A stretch of 64,000 nt of DNA from Nephromyces sp. MM_2019 (GCA_015657535.1 JADHZB010001530.1:1-64000), one strand, 5' to 3'. Shown: positions 11,053 through 23,550, numbered from the stretch's first letter. The notes: generated by a model from the letters alone, not told the origin. Numbers and translations are program-made.

Positions 11053-14000
11053 TTATTTGAAGTGAAATGAGGCGTATTCAGCCCAAGATGATGAGCGCTC
11101 AATCGACACACGTGCATGAAGCCAAACAAACCACCTTCTCACCTTCTTGTTTAGATGTCTAGCAATATAATACTCTGAAAAAAGGCTTCGGATAGCCTGA
11201 GAGTTGCAGTAAAGAAGCAGGAAAAATGATGAATAAGAATACCAAGAAGTTCCACTATAGGAATAACTAAATGGGGGGAGATAATAAAATCAAAGAAACT
11301 ATTGATCTACACTTCAAGTACTTGAGCATTTCAGGCTCAGCACTCAAAAAAACAGACATACGACGCCAGGCAACTCACTAAAAGTGCACACACGCCAACT
11401 TTCAGCGACACACAAAAAAATTCGCACACGCCAATTCCAAAAATAGCTCACCAATAAACAACACAAACACAAGCTATCCTAGTTTTAAACAATTTTATCT
11501 CTTCATTTTCAACAGAAAATCTGAGACTAAGTTGCCGGTCCAGGCCGATAAAAGTGCGTAAACATCACACAAACTCACAATAGTAACTCATTAGCTACTA
11601 AAACACTGTGAGCTAGCATAGCCACACATTACAATACACAGCGCATACGAATACTTTGATATTATCATATTGAATTTTTCAAAAAACTTTCAGAACTTAC
11701 CTTAATGTAGCTCGGATTCTGATTCAGCATACCAAGCTGGCCTTCTGTAATGTTTATCAAATCTTCATAAGCTGATATTTCAGCGGTAAGATCCAGCACT
11801 CTAATAGCAGTATAAACAGCGTATGCAGTATAAGCAGCTTCTGGAGTATAAGCAGTATCAGCAGTATCAGCAGTATCAGCAGCTTATGTAGTATCAGCGG
11901 TATTACCAGTGCCACCAATATCATCAGTATACGTATGCACGAAAGAGCTACACACACAGATATACACAGAAAAAACAATACGGGTGGGTGAACACCCTCC
12001 ATTAACTACCTCCTCATTCACAGCAAACATAAAGCATTTTTCCCGAGGAAAAAGCCATTAAAATTAGATTTAAAAATGACGAGGTTTTCCGATGTTTTTC
12101 GTCGTTATAAAAAGGCAAATATACGCAAATTTCATCAAACAGAACACACAAAAAAACTTCGCCAAAAAGGCTAAAACTAATCCACTCGCCGGCTCAGAAA
12201 CAGCTCCACAAAAGGCTAAAACTGCTCCTAAAAACCAGTTTATCAGTCAATTTTTCATGCATAAAAACGTCTTCAAAAGAGCAACAACAGCAGTATTCTC
12301 AAGCCTTCCATAGAACAACAAAAAACGCAGTTTTTCACCCCTTTGTGTGTGTGTTACTTACTGCTTTGAAAGAGGATTCTTGATTTCAAATAATCCAATG
12401 CCTTTCTATTTTGAGGAAAGCATAGAAAAAGGAGCAGCAGAAAAAATGAAAAATCGCAGATATTAAGGAGAAAAATGATACATCAAATACACAAAGAAGA
12501 AGAAAAAGAAGAAGAAGATAATTAGAATATATTCATACTAAAAATATATAGAAGAGCGAAACTAAATCACAAGAAGCAGCACACACGGGCATACTCCTAG
12601 CGTATATAATGACTGGCTATATGCAGAAGCTAAAAGGCTCAATATCTTCAAAAAAATCAGCAAAAATCTTTAATTTTGACTTAAAGTACTCGCCATCTTT
12701 GATAATAGCTCCGCTTCAAGCAGGAAACCGTTAATCTACCTTCTCGCAAATATATAATGCTTATCTGCTTCTTCATATATATATACTTGTAATATGAATC
12801 AGAGTTTCACAGATCCATACATACACACACAATGTTTATCTGCCTCTTCTCCTAGATACATACGCATGCGCTTCCTCCTAGCACAAAGAAGCGCACACAC
12901 ATAATTATACACTTATAAATTCACACACAAATCCATTTCTTCATGTAAAAATAGCTCTTCGCTCTGTTTCAAGACGATTTCTACTTGATTGCCTTTTGAA
13001 CAAATTTCAATAAATCATGTTTATCTACAAATAAAATATGCTGCAAAGGCAAGGAATACATACAAAAGTATATATTTCTCCATGAATCGCTTGCCTAGCA
13101 TACATTTTTCTTTACCATGAACGGCTCAAAAGAAGAAAAGGCAAAAAAAAGCCAAAAAAAAGCGAAAAACTCGCGATTTCTTACCAGTAAAAAGCTGTTA
13201 GATTAGCACACATACTACCACCAGATTACACTTGAAAATTATCGTATTATGCCACTCACAGCCAATGAAAAGATATCAAGCAAACACTGAAAGTCGGCAG
13301 GCAAAAAACCGTAATGTCATTAAAATAACACACACAATACTGTAAAATCAGCCCACTAAATTCCCTCCTTTTGAGGTTCTCCAGAGATTTATTCAGCTTG
13401 CAGTGCATCACGAAGCAGAAGACAATAGTAACACACAAAAAAGACATGGTAGTTGAATATAAGGAGGAAGAAACTCACTTTAGCATCTGAAATATCTTCA
13501 ACTTCCTTCTTTAGAAATTCTACGAGCTCCAATGCCTCTTTGTAGGATTTTTCAAATGAGCCCTACGATGAAGAAGAGGGAAAAACGGGAGAACTTAAGG
13601 GAGGAAGTCAGCTCACTCAGATGAAATCTTCTGGCAGTGTGCAGCTACACTATGGGGGCTCTATAGGACGCAAATTAGCTTTTAAACTAATGAAATGCGA
13701 CAGAATTTGAAGGGGTAGACCTTGGACAAACAAAAGAAAATAAACACGTGGACATATGCCATACATACCCGCAAACACCTACACACACATACTGACACAC
13801 ACTCACACACATGCCACACACACTCACACACATGCCACACACACNNNNNNNNNNNNNNNNNNNNNNNNNNNNNNNNNNNNNNNNNNNNNNNNNNCACACA
13901 CAAAAATCTTGAAAAATAATTTTCTAGGCGAAGATGGGGAATCATTAGACTTCCGGGGAAAAAAGCAGCCACAACTATTTCCACTATTCATATCTTCATA

Positions 14001-16520
14001 TTCTAACCTAAAAAGCCTCAAAAAGATTCCCACACACATCCCCAAAACCAGTCTTTAATACAAGGAGCATGCAAGCTTATAGAGAAACATAATCAAGAAG
14101 GAAGAATCTACTTCTACGGCTCATCAATCTCATTCCTCTGTACAGCTCAGAGGTTAGCATATCTTCTATTGAGCTCGCTTCTACAAAAGCTTAGAAGAAC
14201 CCAAAAAAAGCCCCTCTGCATGCGCCTCATAAGCCCCCCCCTCAACCCTCTGTGTGTGCGCCACATAATTGAGGGGGTCTAGTTTACCAGAAAAGAGCTG
14301 TATTCTATCAGCTTCAGGTTTACATCATCCATAGCCGCAGAGAGCTCAGCCTAGAGGGTTAATGCAAAGAAAAAGCTTTGAAATTCGCTAGAAAATAAGG
14401 AAAATGATCATTAAAAACACAAAAACACAAGCAGCTAGCAGCTCCTAGAAATTTTCTACAATGAAGCGCTGAAAAGCAGAAAAACGCACACAAATGGATG
14501 CCTGTAAATCGAACACACACAAGAGATAAAATCAGAGACTCAAGCAATTTCATAAGAAAAATATCTTCACGCATGAGATAGTGTCTCTTTAGCCCCATAA
14601 GCCATCATAACACACACATAAACGAGTAACTAGCTAGCCCAATAACCCATCACCCACTAAAACACACACCCAACTCATAATCCAGCCCCAAACTCCCCCG
14701 CTAAAACGCACACACACACGCACTTTCATGCTCAATTGCCGCTGAATTTCCGAATGAACAGGCTCGACTAAGGAATTCCAAATAGTAGCGATCTGGCAGT
14801 TGATATTTTTTAACAGCCTATATCTGTATAACTGATTACCATTGACCGTAGTTACTAGCCTTTTGTTAGCAAGCAGCCCTGCTCCCGCTGAAGCTGCTTG
14901 CCCGGTAGTAGAAAAACCCCCAGTTTTATGAGATCCGTTCGTAACTTCAGGCAGAGCAAACACCGGAGGATCAGTACTGAAGATGTTTGAGAAAGTCGCC
15001 AACAGATGCACCTGGGGGGTGGGGGAGAGGGGGGAATGAGAGAGTAGGTTGGTTAGGGGGAATTTTTATTTAAAGAGATGCCTTTGAGAGAGAGATAGAT
15101 TATATATATATACACATCGTGAGAGGGTTAATCATGTATTGAAAAACCTCTGTGTTTTTATCTACAGGTTTATGCGTAAACGCACTAAAAGCTGCGAAAT
15201 TATGTAGGAAAACAGTCACAAACACACATGGGGGGTACTTCATTGAAGAAGGTAGCTTTGCATATCCCCTCATATCTAGTAAAAATTAGTGTACGTACAC
15301 TCAAGATACGCACATTTCTCACAGATTTTGCTAGTAAAATAGACTCACACGTAACATATCGGCAAATTTTCAATTCAAAGCTCATCAATATCATCAAATT
15401 TCTTGAATATCATCAATTCAAAGCTCAAAAACATAAAATTTCTCAACGAGCAAACCCACCAACACACATACAATCCTGCGAGATAAACACTTCCCCTCCA
15501 CTTCAATCCAAATCCCCCTAAAAGCAGCATGATCTATCATCCTCTTCTCTCTACTTCAAGCCAAACCCTCCCAAAAAATCCAATTTCATTCACCAAACTG
15601 GAGCTTCTCGGATTCCAAGACGAAATATACGGATGAACGATGACTCCATTCATGCTGACATATCGATGATTCGGACGGAGGCTCATCGACTGAGTAGGGG
15701 TTATATAACATCTCGGAGAGCAGTTGGGATAGGGAGGATCGAAGAAAAGAGTGATGGGTACGTTGTAAGAGACTCTATTATAGGTTATGGGGATTGTCCC
15801 AAACGCAAAAATCAGCTTCAATTCTTGAGATCCATAGGCTGCGCAGAAGCACACACAAAAACTCAATGGCTATGAGAAAGCAAGAAGTTTTGCTTTAGCA
15901 AGAAGAGACAGAAATCTAAAAGAAGCAGCAGCAGATGCAAGTAAAAGGCAGCAACTGCAAATAAAAAGAAAAGAAAAGCACCAAATCATAAGCATTTTAC
16001 ACACAAGGCAACGCGATTAGGCAGCGTATGAAGCAACCCAAAAATCTACAATAAAATCTCAATCTCAATTCATACAGTTAAATCACGCACAATCTACCAA
16101 TCATCTAGTGGGAACAAAAAACTTCATATACCAAACACTCCAACTGTTATAGCCAGCGAAGAGTAAGCATTCGTCATCTCCACCAAGTCTTCATAGATTC
16201 GACGCTGATTTAAATAGTGTGGTAGGCCACGCAGCAAGCCATTCAGATCTGTGGCATGACTTCCTGAATAATATAATAATGAAAAAGGATACGATACATA
16301 TATATATCCCTCTCTCCCTCTCTTGATTTACAATAGAGCTATGAATAAGTGAAGAAATTGTTTAAATTTGAGAGAAAAAGACAAGCTAAGACTCGCTCCC
16401 TGGGGAGTACGTACACTCAAAAATCGAAAAGAAACGTTCAAACACTTTAAAATCACCAGGCATATCTTTTAAAGTTACTGTCGGTAGGTTTAATCGCCAG
16501 GGATACCACAAGTTTACCAT
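11053..16520 (-). CDS. TSG101: TSG101/VPS23-like ESCRT-I subunit
   Basis: The product recognises ubiquitinated cargo and late-domain peptides on endosomes as the UEV subunit of ESCRT-I. Exons (minus): 16520-16457 (ATG), 16263-16132, 15838-15594, 15011-14724, 14350-14288, 13562-13479, about 13396-13357, 11840 (or 11882)-11701, and 11196-11053 (TAA). All phases agree, giving about 399 aa (human TSG101 is 390). Residues 22-160 form the UEV fold: FGTIPITYNRVSYNVPITLF, then YPNCSPRCYITPTQSM, NGVIVHPYISSW and DPPVFALP. The catalytic E2 Cys is absent, as in all UEVs. A Ser/Thr/Gly/Ala linker follows, then helices with coiled-coil character (about 225-305). The C-terminal steadiness box reads LDLTAEISAYEDLI, then NPSYIKAIRSLFSEYYIARH, matching the TSG101 C-terminus. 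The 13.36 kb linker exon and the start of the 11.8 kb exon are the weak points. The last exon may instead splice at 11,143 (GTGAGA). Confidence 0.88.
11843..11884. repeat. 9-bp tandem repeat in the TSG101 linker region
   Basis: A GCTGATACT-type nonamer (minus strand) is repeated about three times with diverged copies on both sides. Read in the frame of the steadiness-box exon it encodes Ala-Asp-Thr repeats running into the exon. A TAA lies in frame just upstream, so the exon begins either inside the repeat (about 11,882) or after it (11,840). Confidence 0.75.
13786..13844. repeat. CA-rich tandem repeat next to assembly gap
   Basis: The stretch contains CACACA runs and repeats of a unit like CACTCACACACATGC. 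It abuts the run of Ns and resumes as CACACA on the other side. It lies in the TSG101 intron between exons 14288 and 13562, so the coding model is not interrupted. Confidence 0.85.
13845..13894. other. Assembly gap of 50 N
   Basis: Fifty consecutive Ns. The even length suggests a placeholder gap. The flanks are the same CA-type microsatellite, so the gap is probably unresolved repeat of unknown true length. Confidence 0.99.
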
Positions 16521-16535
16521 TAAAAATCGCAGCTT

Positions 16536-17148
16536 TTAACAATACAGCAAGGAGATTTGGGGGAAAATAAAGTTGGGGGAAAAAAAGCTCTGGTGGAACG
16601 GAATTTGATAAAAAAGCATATAATAGAGAGGAATCACAATCAGCAGCGAGACAACATTGAAGGCACAGGTGTAAGACTCTCCTTTAGAGATTGTTACCCT
16701 TGAAAATACAGCAAAAAATAGATGCACACGTGATTCACCCGTTTCAGATAATATATCAAAAACGAAGATGCAAAAATTCCAGCTTCATCTGGCTCGTTGG
16801 TGGGGATGTTCTTGTTGGCTACCAATGCACAAATTTTGAATAAAGTCAAAGATAAAACGCACACTTTATTATGCCTCTGATGTCGCACACACATGATGAA
16901 GACAAAACCTTGGAGAGAGATATCTAAAAATCCGAAAGAATATGGACAGATCCATTATATGGCAGTTTATTAAACGCTAAATTTACGCACACACACACTG
17001 ATAAAAACCGTAAATTCCACAGGAGACACCTATGCTGTCGTGATAAGCATGATTGCATAAGATCAGAAAGACTTAGCTTCGCAAGGTGACGATGATGGGA
17101 ATTACCCACCTCGTGTAAACATTGAAAATATAATCTAAACTCGCTCAT
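16536..17148 (-). CDS. Small predicted two-helix membrane protein
   Basis: Four exons join in phase 0 throughout: 17148-17110 (ATG), 17034-16999, 16876-16739 and 16676-16536 (TAA). Introns are 75, 122 and 62 nt. The product is about 117 aa. It starts MSEFRLYFQCLHE and has two hydrophobic segments: KVCVLSLTLFKICALVA (about residues 29-45) and FNVVSLLIVIPLYYMLFYQI (about 77-96). A polar loop containing NKNIPTNEPDEAG lies between them. The size and two-helix hairpin recall small ER or mitochondrial membrane proteins, but I see no family signature. The last exon uses a weak acceptor (GGAGAG) and could be wrong. The stop lies 15 bases upstream of the TSG101 ATG on the same strand. Confidence 0.5.
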
Positions 17149-18209
17149 AAGCGCACAGTGACCAACTTAAAACATATTCACACTAGCTCCCACTTCCTCT
17201 ATAGGGTACAATATGCACACACTAGCTTCTATTCCTTTCTATACCAATGTCAGTAGCAAAGACTAGCCCTAATAGGCATTTATAGCATCTGCCTCACCTA
17301 AACGTATGACAGCATAACAACTATCGAAGACAGAAGCATAAAACATGCGCCTAATCCGTTTCAAGTGGGAAAATCATAATGTATATACATATATACACAT
17401 ACCAAGCGCTCAGCAATGATAACAGAGAAAAATAGCCAAAAAGGCTACTCAAAATCTTCCACCATTAAAGCGAACATAACATCAAACAGGTCCAACAGAA
17501 TGCACTACTGGAAATTAAAGAGTTTTTGTCCAGCATGTTCACCCCACAGGGTAATTACTTATGAGTAGCAGTTTGAACTTTCTTCTATAATTTTTAGCGC
17601 AGCTCAAAGTAGCTCAGTATACCTTTTCAAAAGTGTGCAAAATTATTCCAAATATTGCAGCAGAAACTTAATCGTAGGTGCTTCATTACAAAAGACAAAT
17701 AATTGACTTCCTCAAACCTTAAAATTCACAAAGAAAACGTGGGTGACCGTGAAACAGATATATCCAGTCTGCAGAAATCAGCAACGCATAGTACTCAACC
17801 AAAGACTTTTTCAGCCATTTAAAACCTAACAACATACTCTTATATACACTTTTGGCTGTTCAAGCCTAGTCGTGGGTTTACAAGAAACTTTCTTCCTAAT
17901 GCTGCAAAAATGGCTCAGTGTTTCTCAATGAACCATAGGAATTTCTACCAAAGAATTAAAAGCTGAGTCTGTTAACAATTTTCCAATTTAAAACGTCTTT
18001 TCCTCTCTCCTAACCAAACTACCGACAAGCACCTACTTCAAGCAACAATCCACATTCATAGTAGCATGCCAGCAAACTACGCGTCATAACTACTAACCCG
18101 CCATCTTCAGAGAGAATCCCTCACAGAGCTTCAGAGTGATTGTGCTCCGTGAATTAGACCTGTGAGGGCAGCACCTTCACGGTATCCCAAAGGAAGGATG
18201 GTAGCGTTG

Positions 18210-18368
18210 CCCGTAGAAAAAACAAAGAGACCACAGGAAAGCAAAGAGATCGAAGGAAAGCAAAGAGGGTAGAGGAAAACACAGAGATCAGAAGAAAGCA
18301 AAGAAATCAGAGAAAAACAACGAGAACAAAGAAAAACACAGAGATCAGAGAAACACAAAGAAATCATT
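18210..18368. repeat. Purine-rich degenerate tandem repeat (about 17 bp unit)
   Basis: About nine imperfect copies of a unit like GAAAGCAAAGAGATCA occur in a row. The long open frame on the minus strand here is only a shadow of the repeat (a Cys/Phe/Leu/Ser periodic peptide). Confidence 0.8.
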
Positions 18369-18744
18369 GAAAAGAGGTGTTTTCAAAAGGGAACCAAAGT
18401 GGAGAATGTGCATAAAATGGAATCACGGGGTTCTGTTGTTGGCATTGCCGGATCCAAGCAGCATTGCAACTATAACTTTGATTATGACGAGTCAACTGTT
18501 TGCCGTCCTCGTTGACTTGATTGAGCTTTAAATATCAGCGTGTGATCAGCCTGCTTATGTACTCCTTGCATCCAATGACATGCTGGAAACAAAGTTACTG
18601 ACTTTTATGGGTGGGCGGAAGGGTGTGCATCTAGCAAATTTGCTACCGGAGTTCGCCGTGTGAATGAGTAGTCCACGGCCTGGCGAAAGGAAAGCGTTAC
18701 GAGAATCTGACATAAAGTGGCACAGGAGGCCTCAGTGGGTGAAA

Positions 18745-18845
18745 ACCGGAAGGGAGAGCAACCTGTGTATGAGTTTTGTGGGTGAAGTGAGTAAAGGAGA
18801 GCAATCTGTGCGTGAGTTTTGTGGGTAAAGAACAAAAGGAGGGAA
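18745..18845. repeat. Two-copy tandem repeat, about 40 bp
   Basis: A unit containing GGAGAGCAACCTGTG and GAGTTTTGTGGGT occurs twice in succession with a few changes, followed by a partial third copy. Confidence 0.75.
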
Positions 18846-19046
18846 GTGCCTTTAACTTGTGGGTAACTATAGCCTCCATTGTGAAATTCTTTTGATTAAA
18901 AGCCTATTGCTTTTAAAAGGATCATATATTTGAATGAAAGAACAGAGGTATTTAATATTAATGTCAGTAAAAGTAACAAACCCCAGAATTTCTATTTACA
19001 CACCTTTGAACTACAAACCTAGGTAGTATTAGCACTTCTCAAGGCG

Positions 19047-19275
19047 ATGCTAAGTTTAAAAATTGCAGCAGTTACATTAAGCTGCCTGATTTTGCCAGTA
19101 CTAACCGTATTGAATGACGTTGCCGCTACTTATGGAAGTCAAAGGAATTCACTTGATCATTTTTGCCAAAGTACATATAAATTCGTAGCTGTGCGGCGAT
19201 CTGTAGCTTTTATTGCAATTGTAAAAGTTATAAGGTTGAGGACTAGAATGTTTTATAGATCACATCAAGTTCGCT
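19047..19275 (+). CDS. Possible first exon of a secreted or membrane protein
   Basis: An ATG-initiated frame of 76 codons runs into a consensus donor (GCT|GTAAGT), leaving phase 1. The N-terminus MLSLKIAAVTLSCLILPVLT is a good signal peptide or signal anchor. A second hydrophobic stretch, VAFIAIVKVI, lies about 55 residues in. No following exon was found, so it may be a chance frame. A short ATG frame with its own GTAAGT donor follows at 19,476-19,497. Confidence 0.3.
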
Positions 19276-19805
19276 GTAAGTAATTGATGGAAACTAAATG
19301 GTACCATCCATGGTACATCCGCAAGTTAGAGTTGTCAGTATTCATAGGTACTCAAACAGCAAGAGTGTCGGAAAAATTTATGTCGCCTATTTTATGCTAC
19401 AAGGGATAACTCGAGCCCTACACGGACATTAAATAGATGTTTTTTCCCCAAAATTTATTTGAGCTCCATTTTACAATGGCCGGAGCTACGCATAAACGTA
19501 AGTCACATTTTTCTACAAAATTTCTCCTATTTCGGGTTGATTTTACAAAATCTTTCGGTTAATTTATCGCCTTTGCCAGTCGCGTAATAAACTCCAGGAA
19601 TCTATTTCTAAAGGCAAGATCTCTATTTTATTTTTCTTCCTCTTACTTTTAAGTTAGGCATATAACCACCTCTTGTAGCGCATCATACAGCATACAGAAA
19701 AAGATACAAGGAGCGAGCTTATACTAAACAATACTAACTTTTACTACAAAAATTATAGTTAGGAAGTCAAAATGTAGAAAGCATGTGCGAAGAATATAAG
19801 TTAAT

Positions 19806-19994
19806 TTGCAAAACAACCCGGGGGTAACGTATTTATCTAGTTCACGTCTTTTTTTCAAAGGTACTAGTAATCCAGACAAGGGACCACATCTGCTACTCTT
19901 TGATGGGCACTGTTTGCAGCGCCATAAAACGGCTTGTTTTGCAAAAAAAAAAGAAAAAGCTCACAGCATTGGCGTCATCTTTAGTGTATTCTGA
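19806..19994 (+). pseudogene. Possible remnant of a DDE (pogo/Tigger-like) transposase
   Basis: The frame contains KGPHLLLFDGH followed about 20 residues later by SIGVIFSVF. The DDE_1 transposase family has a core of the form LLLLDGHxSH with a later hydrophobic IxxLPPHT segment, so the first block resembles the second catalytic Asp region. The frame ends in a TGA before the expected LPPH block, and no other transposase block was found nearby. Only one short motif supports the call, so chance resemblance is a real alternative. Confidence 0.25.
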
Positions 19995-20677
19995 GGCAGA
20001 TAAACCACAAAATTTCTCGCTGTGAGACGAAGTTAATCTTCACGAACTTTGCATTGCTGGCCGCATGACCCTAGCTCTATAAAGCTCGTATATAATACCA
20101 TAACAATCATAGTGGAATATTCAGGAAATACGAATATGGTAATTCGCTTTGAGCATACAGATTAAATAATCCAGCAGAGATGCTGAGAAATTTGTAGAAT
20201 CCGACATGAGAAGCTCGTCTTTCTTTTTCACAAAAAATACCTACATTTTTTGCTTGTAGTTTATCATTTCAGCTTTCCAGACGAAGGTGGGAACTACTGT
20301 GCAAATTAGGTTAACAAAAGTCTTATTTGCTAAGTCAAGTCGACGTCAAAAGACTTCAATTGTACAACAAAAATCGATTTTTTATATTTACTCCAAAAGG
20401 CCAAAAACACCCCTGAAAATCTCCTATACTTGTATTCCGGGCACTTTTGCTGATACAGCCTTCTAGCCGCGCACTGGATACAATTTATGCTACCATGGAA
20501 GAATTTCTATATATAGAAGTTTCAACTCTGCGCTTAACACAATCATTATACAGGTTGAAATTGCAGCCTAAATTTATATTACTAGCCTGGAGTTGATAAA
20601 CTTTTCGCCGAACCTAGCAGTAATTTAGGCTTACCCGCTGTAGTCACACAACAAAGAATTTCCATGCTGCCTTCATT

Positions 20678-20867
20678 GTGATTTCATTGCATGGAAATTG
20701 TATTCGAATACTCGAAAATTGCGAGGCTGACACTTTGGAAACAGCGTATATTGATTTCTTTAAGAGAGTTGCGATACACAGAAATTGTTATGAAAAACCT
20801 AAAAGCCTGTCGCTGGTGTCTCGAGTGGCACTCATAGTATTACGCTTGGACCTTCCTTGATTTTATG
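20678..20867 (+). CDS. Two overlapping open frames of unknown status
   Basis: Two + strand frames overlap almost completely. One (20,678-20,860) reads NCIRILENCEADTLETAYID. The other starts with ATG at 20,691 and reads MEIVFEYSKIARLTLWKQRI for about 58 codons. Both look protein-like and at most one can be real. No splice chain or motif decides between them. Confidence 0.2.
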
Positions 20868-23379
20868 CCTCATCTCCTTATAGTATAACAGCTATATATT
20901 TTTTATATTCCATATAAATTTCCTTTCAGGCATTCATTTTATGATGAAAAAAACCGTGGAGGTCCTCTTTCTGGTTGCAGCATTGCGTTCGACTCGCCAT
21001 TATATTTTACTCCTCCTGCCTGAGCACACATTCTCGAAAGGTCCTGAATATTGACCATCAATAATCACCGTGCGCTTACCTTGTTTACAACACATAGCTT
21101 TTAAAAGTTTGGCCTCCCACTATAATATGATAGCTCTTGCAAAGCTTATTTTCCGTTTTAGGTTTCTGCACGTATTGAGTTTTTTTTAAATATATCGCTC
21201 CACAGATGGCAATATATGAGTAACTTCCTCAATCTCGCTTCGTATGCCATGATGCTGTATCCCATGCCTCAGATGAGGCATACATTAAACTTTTTCCGTC
21301 CGTCCAACATGCCGTGCAGTCTCTACGAAAAATTGATACAACCCTTTCCCCAGGCAGACTTTGCCCCTAGACAATGCAAGTCACTAGCGGAAAATGTGGT
21401 GCTAATATACCTCCTATGCATGACTAGCTGCAGTTTCCAAAGATAGCATTCCAGCCGTAGCACTAGCGCCATATTTTATTACCCTATCGTGCCCAGCTAT
21501 AAGTTACGCTAGGAAAAATTTAGACCTAGTGCGGTTCTAGAGTAAGACTGGTCGACATTAGTCCCTCGGACCTACTCTCCCAAGCTAATCACGCCTCCTT
21601 TATCAGTCGCCTTATAAACTCCCTCATCACACGCACCCAGTCCACTCGGACCAGTGCAACAGTTTAAAACTGAGTAGCCTAACACCTGAATAAAGTGAAC
21701 GATTAGACTTATGCTTACACATTGCGCCTTCAGGTAGAAGTTTTGTGCCACATTCCTGCATCTTTCGTGGCTGTGTGCAGATTACCAGCATGCATATAGA
21801 TATACATGTCCGTTCGATAAGCCTTATAAATCTTCTAGAGGTTGATATTAGATAGACGCGTATCTATGCAGACATCCGTACTCATGCCGTTGAATGATGC
21901 CCGGGAATATTCGTGTTTTTATAGGTTATAATTGATTCGACAGGACATTTTGGTTTTTATGGTTGAACCTCGTTCCTGACAGCATGTGTGGACCCCCATT
22001 CATGAAATGTCATTAGCACAATATTCAGATCAAACCTGAGTGATAAAAGATCATTGCCAAAAGGGTCCTCTCTCCTTTTTCTTCTGAGTAGAACGAAAGA
22101 GCAGGACTTAATGGAAGAGGTAAATCTTTGGGAATAATTTGTTGGATGATATTGGCTCTGCCGCAGAAGAGTGTATCACGCATAATTACTCCTGCGCTTA
22201 GCTGCGCTAGTTCAGTGGGTCTACGGATATGTCAGTGTGTCACTATGCCTGTTCCGACTAAAATGTACACACTGAAAGTATCAATTTTCTTCCAAATTCT
22301 TGGATAGGAGAGGATATATCTGAGGAAAATGGATGATCTGAAAGTAAAGGCATCTTCAGATCAGCGATAATTCGATACAAGCCTGCACGGAATTTTCGGT
22401 TTTATAATAGGTACCCGATCAACTTCAAGCTAGAAATAAGCATGAGTTTTTTACCGCATTATCTGCATGTTAAGTCCAAAATATTAAAAGGGTACAAAGA
22501 TTGTCCTAGTTACTACTCTCAGTAAAATATAAGAGGTACTTCTATTGAAGAAGGACACTACAGAACCTACATGCAACATGTCCTTCCCATCTCGTTTCCT
22601 TCTTGTAAGCGAACCTCCTTTAGTACTTACAAGTCCAAAGTACATATTACTGACAGGTACATCATTCCTTACATGCTGTATTCCAAATATTTGAGGGTAG
22701 ATACCCTTTGTAGCTATTGCAAAAAATGCGTAGAAACGAATGATATTAGCATAGAGGTTTGCAATGAGCAATAGCAGTAAGGATTAAAGTTAATGATATC
22801 CCTATTCAAATGCCTTATGATAGCGAGACTGCGGTATAGAAGCTGAAGTATTTAAGGAACTTCAGCTTCCTCTTTTATCTTGTTTACCCCGAACACCTTG
22901 GCTTATTTCATTATAATCTGACACCAGCAGTTATTTTGACGCTTCAAGACATATTAAGATCTAGGTTTTTTTTGAAGCATTGATACTTATAAATGATATT
23001 TTATCGGGTAAAGTTGTGCATCTTACCAACCTAGATAGCTTCTAGAGAAATTGTACGTATAACGAGGCGTGACTCCTCCAGTGGCTTAGCTTCCGTAAGA
23101 ATCACAAAAAAAAGATTATTTCAGCTTACCATCTTGTTCTTAACTTGCTATCACCAAGATTACACTTTATGCAAGAAAAAGGGTGAAGGTGTGCTAAATG
23201 TAGAACTGACATCGAAGAGATATATAACTAATGTTCACACTTAATGCAGTATGCTACCTGCTGGAGCACTATAAAGGGTTAATTTCGTTTAAACGTGAGT
23301 ATGCCGTGGTACCGGAAAACATCACTCCTAATCTGAAAGCCTTGCACCATATATAAGCAAGTTTGGCAAACAACCTAGG

Positions 23380-23550
23380 AATGGATAGAAGAGCCTTGCA
23401 GCAAGTATGATGCTTTAGCTCCTTTTGGCAACATTATACTACTTTAGCTCCTCCTTTATGATACCGCAGCTCCATTTTGCAGCAGTTTGATTTTTAGCTC
23501 ATCTTTGCAGTAGTATGATGATTTAGCTCCTTCTTCATAGCCCATTAAGT
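23380..23550. repeat. Degenerate tandem repeat around TTTAGCTCC
   Basis: About five imperfect units of roughly 30 bp share a TTTAGCTCC core and a GTATGATG-like spacer. No coding frame runs through it. Confidence 0.65.

Noticed and set aside
11757..12002. Minus-strand Leu/Ile-rich open frame
   Set aside because: It is the wrong frame of the GCTGATACT repeat and the TSG101 exon; the Ala-Asp-Thr frame leads into the conserved steadiness box.
12640..12715. Minus-strand frame GAIIKDGEYFKSKLKIF resembling a steadiness box
   Set aside because: The better match is the 11.7-11.2 kb pair of exons, and this frame has no usable donor in phase.
14100..14170. Possible extra TSG101 exon reading SSIEDMLTSELYRGMRLMS on the minus strand
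   Set aside because: It cannot be entered in phase 0 after exon 14350-14288 by any AG, and the direct join to 13562-13479 gives a continuous coiled coil.
18131..18367. Minus-strand frame of periodic Cys/Phe/Leu/Ser
   Set aside because: It is the shadow of the purine-rich tandem repeat.
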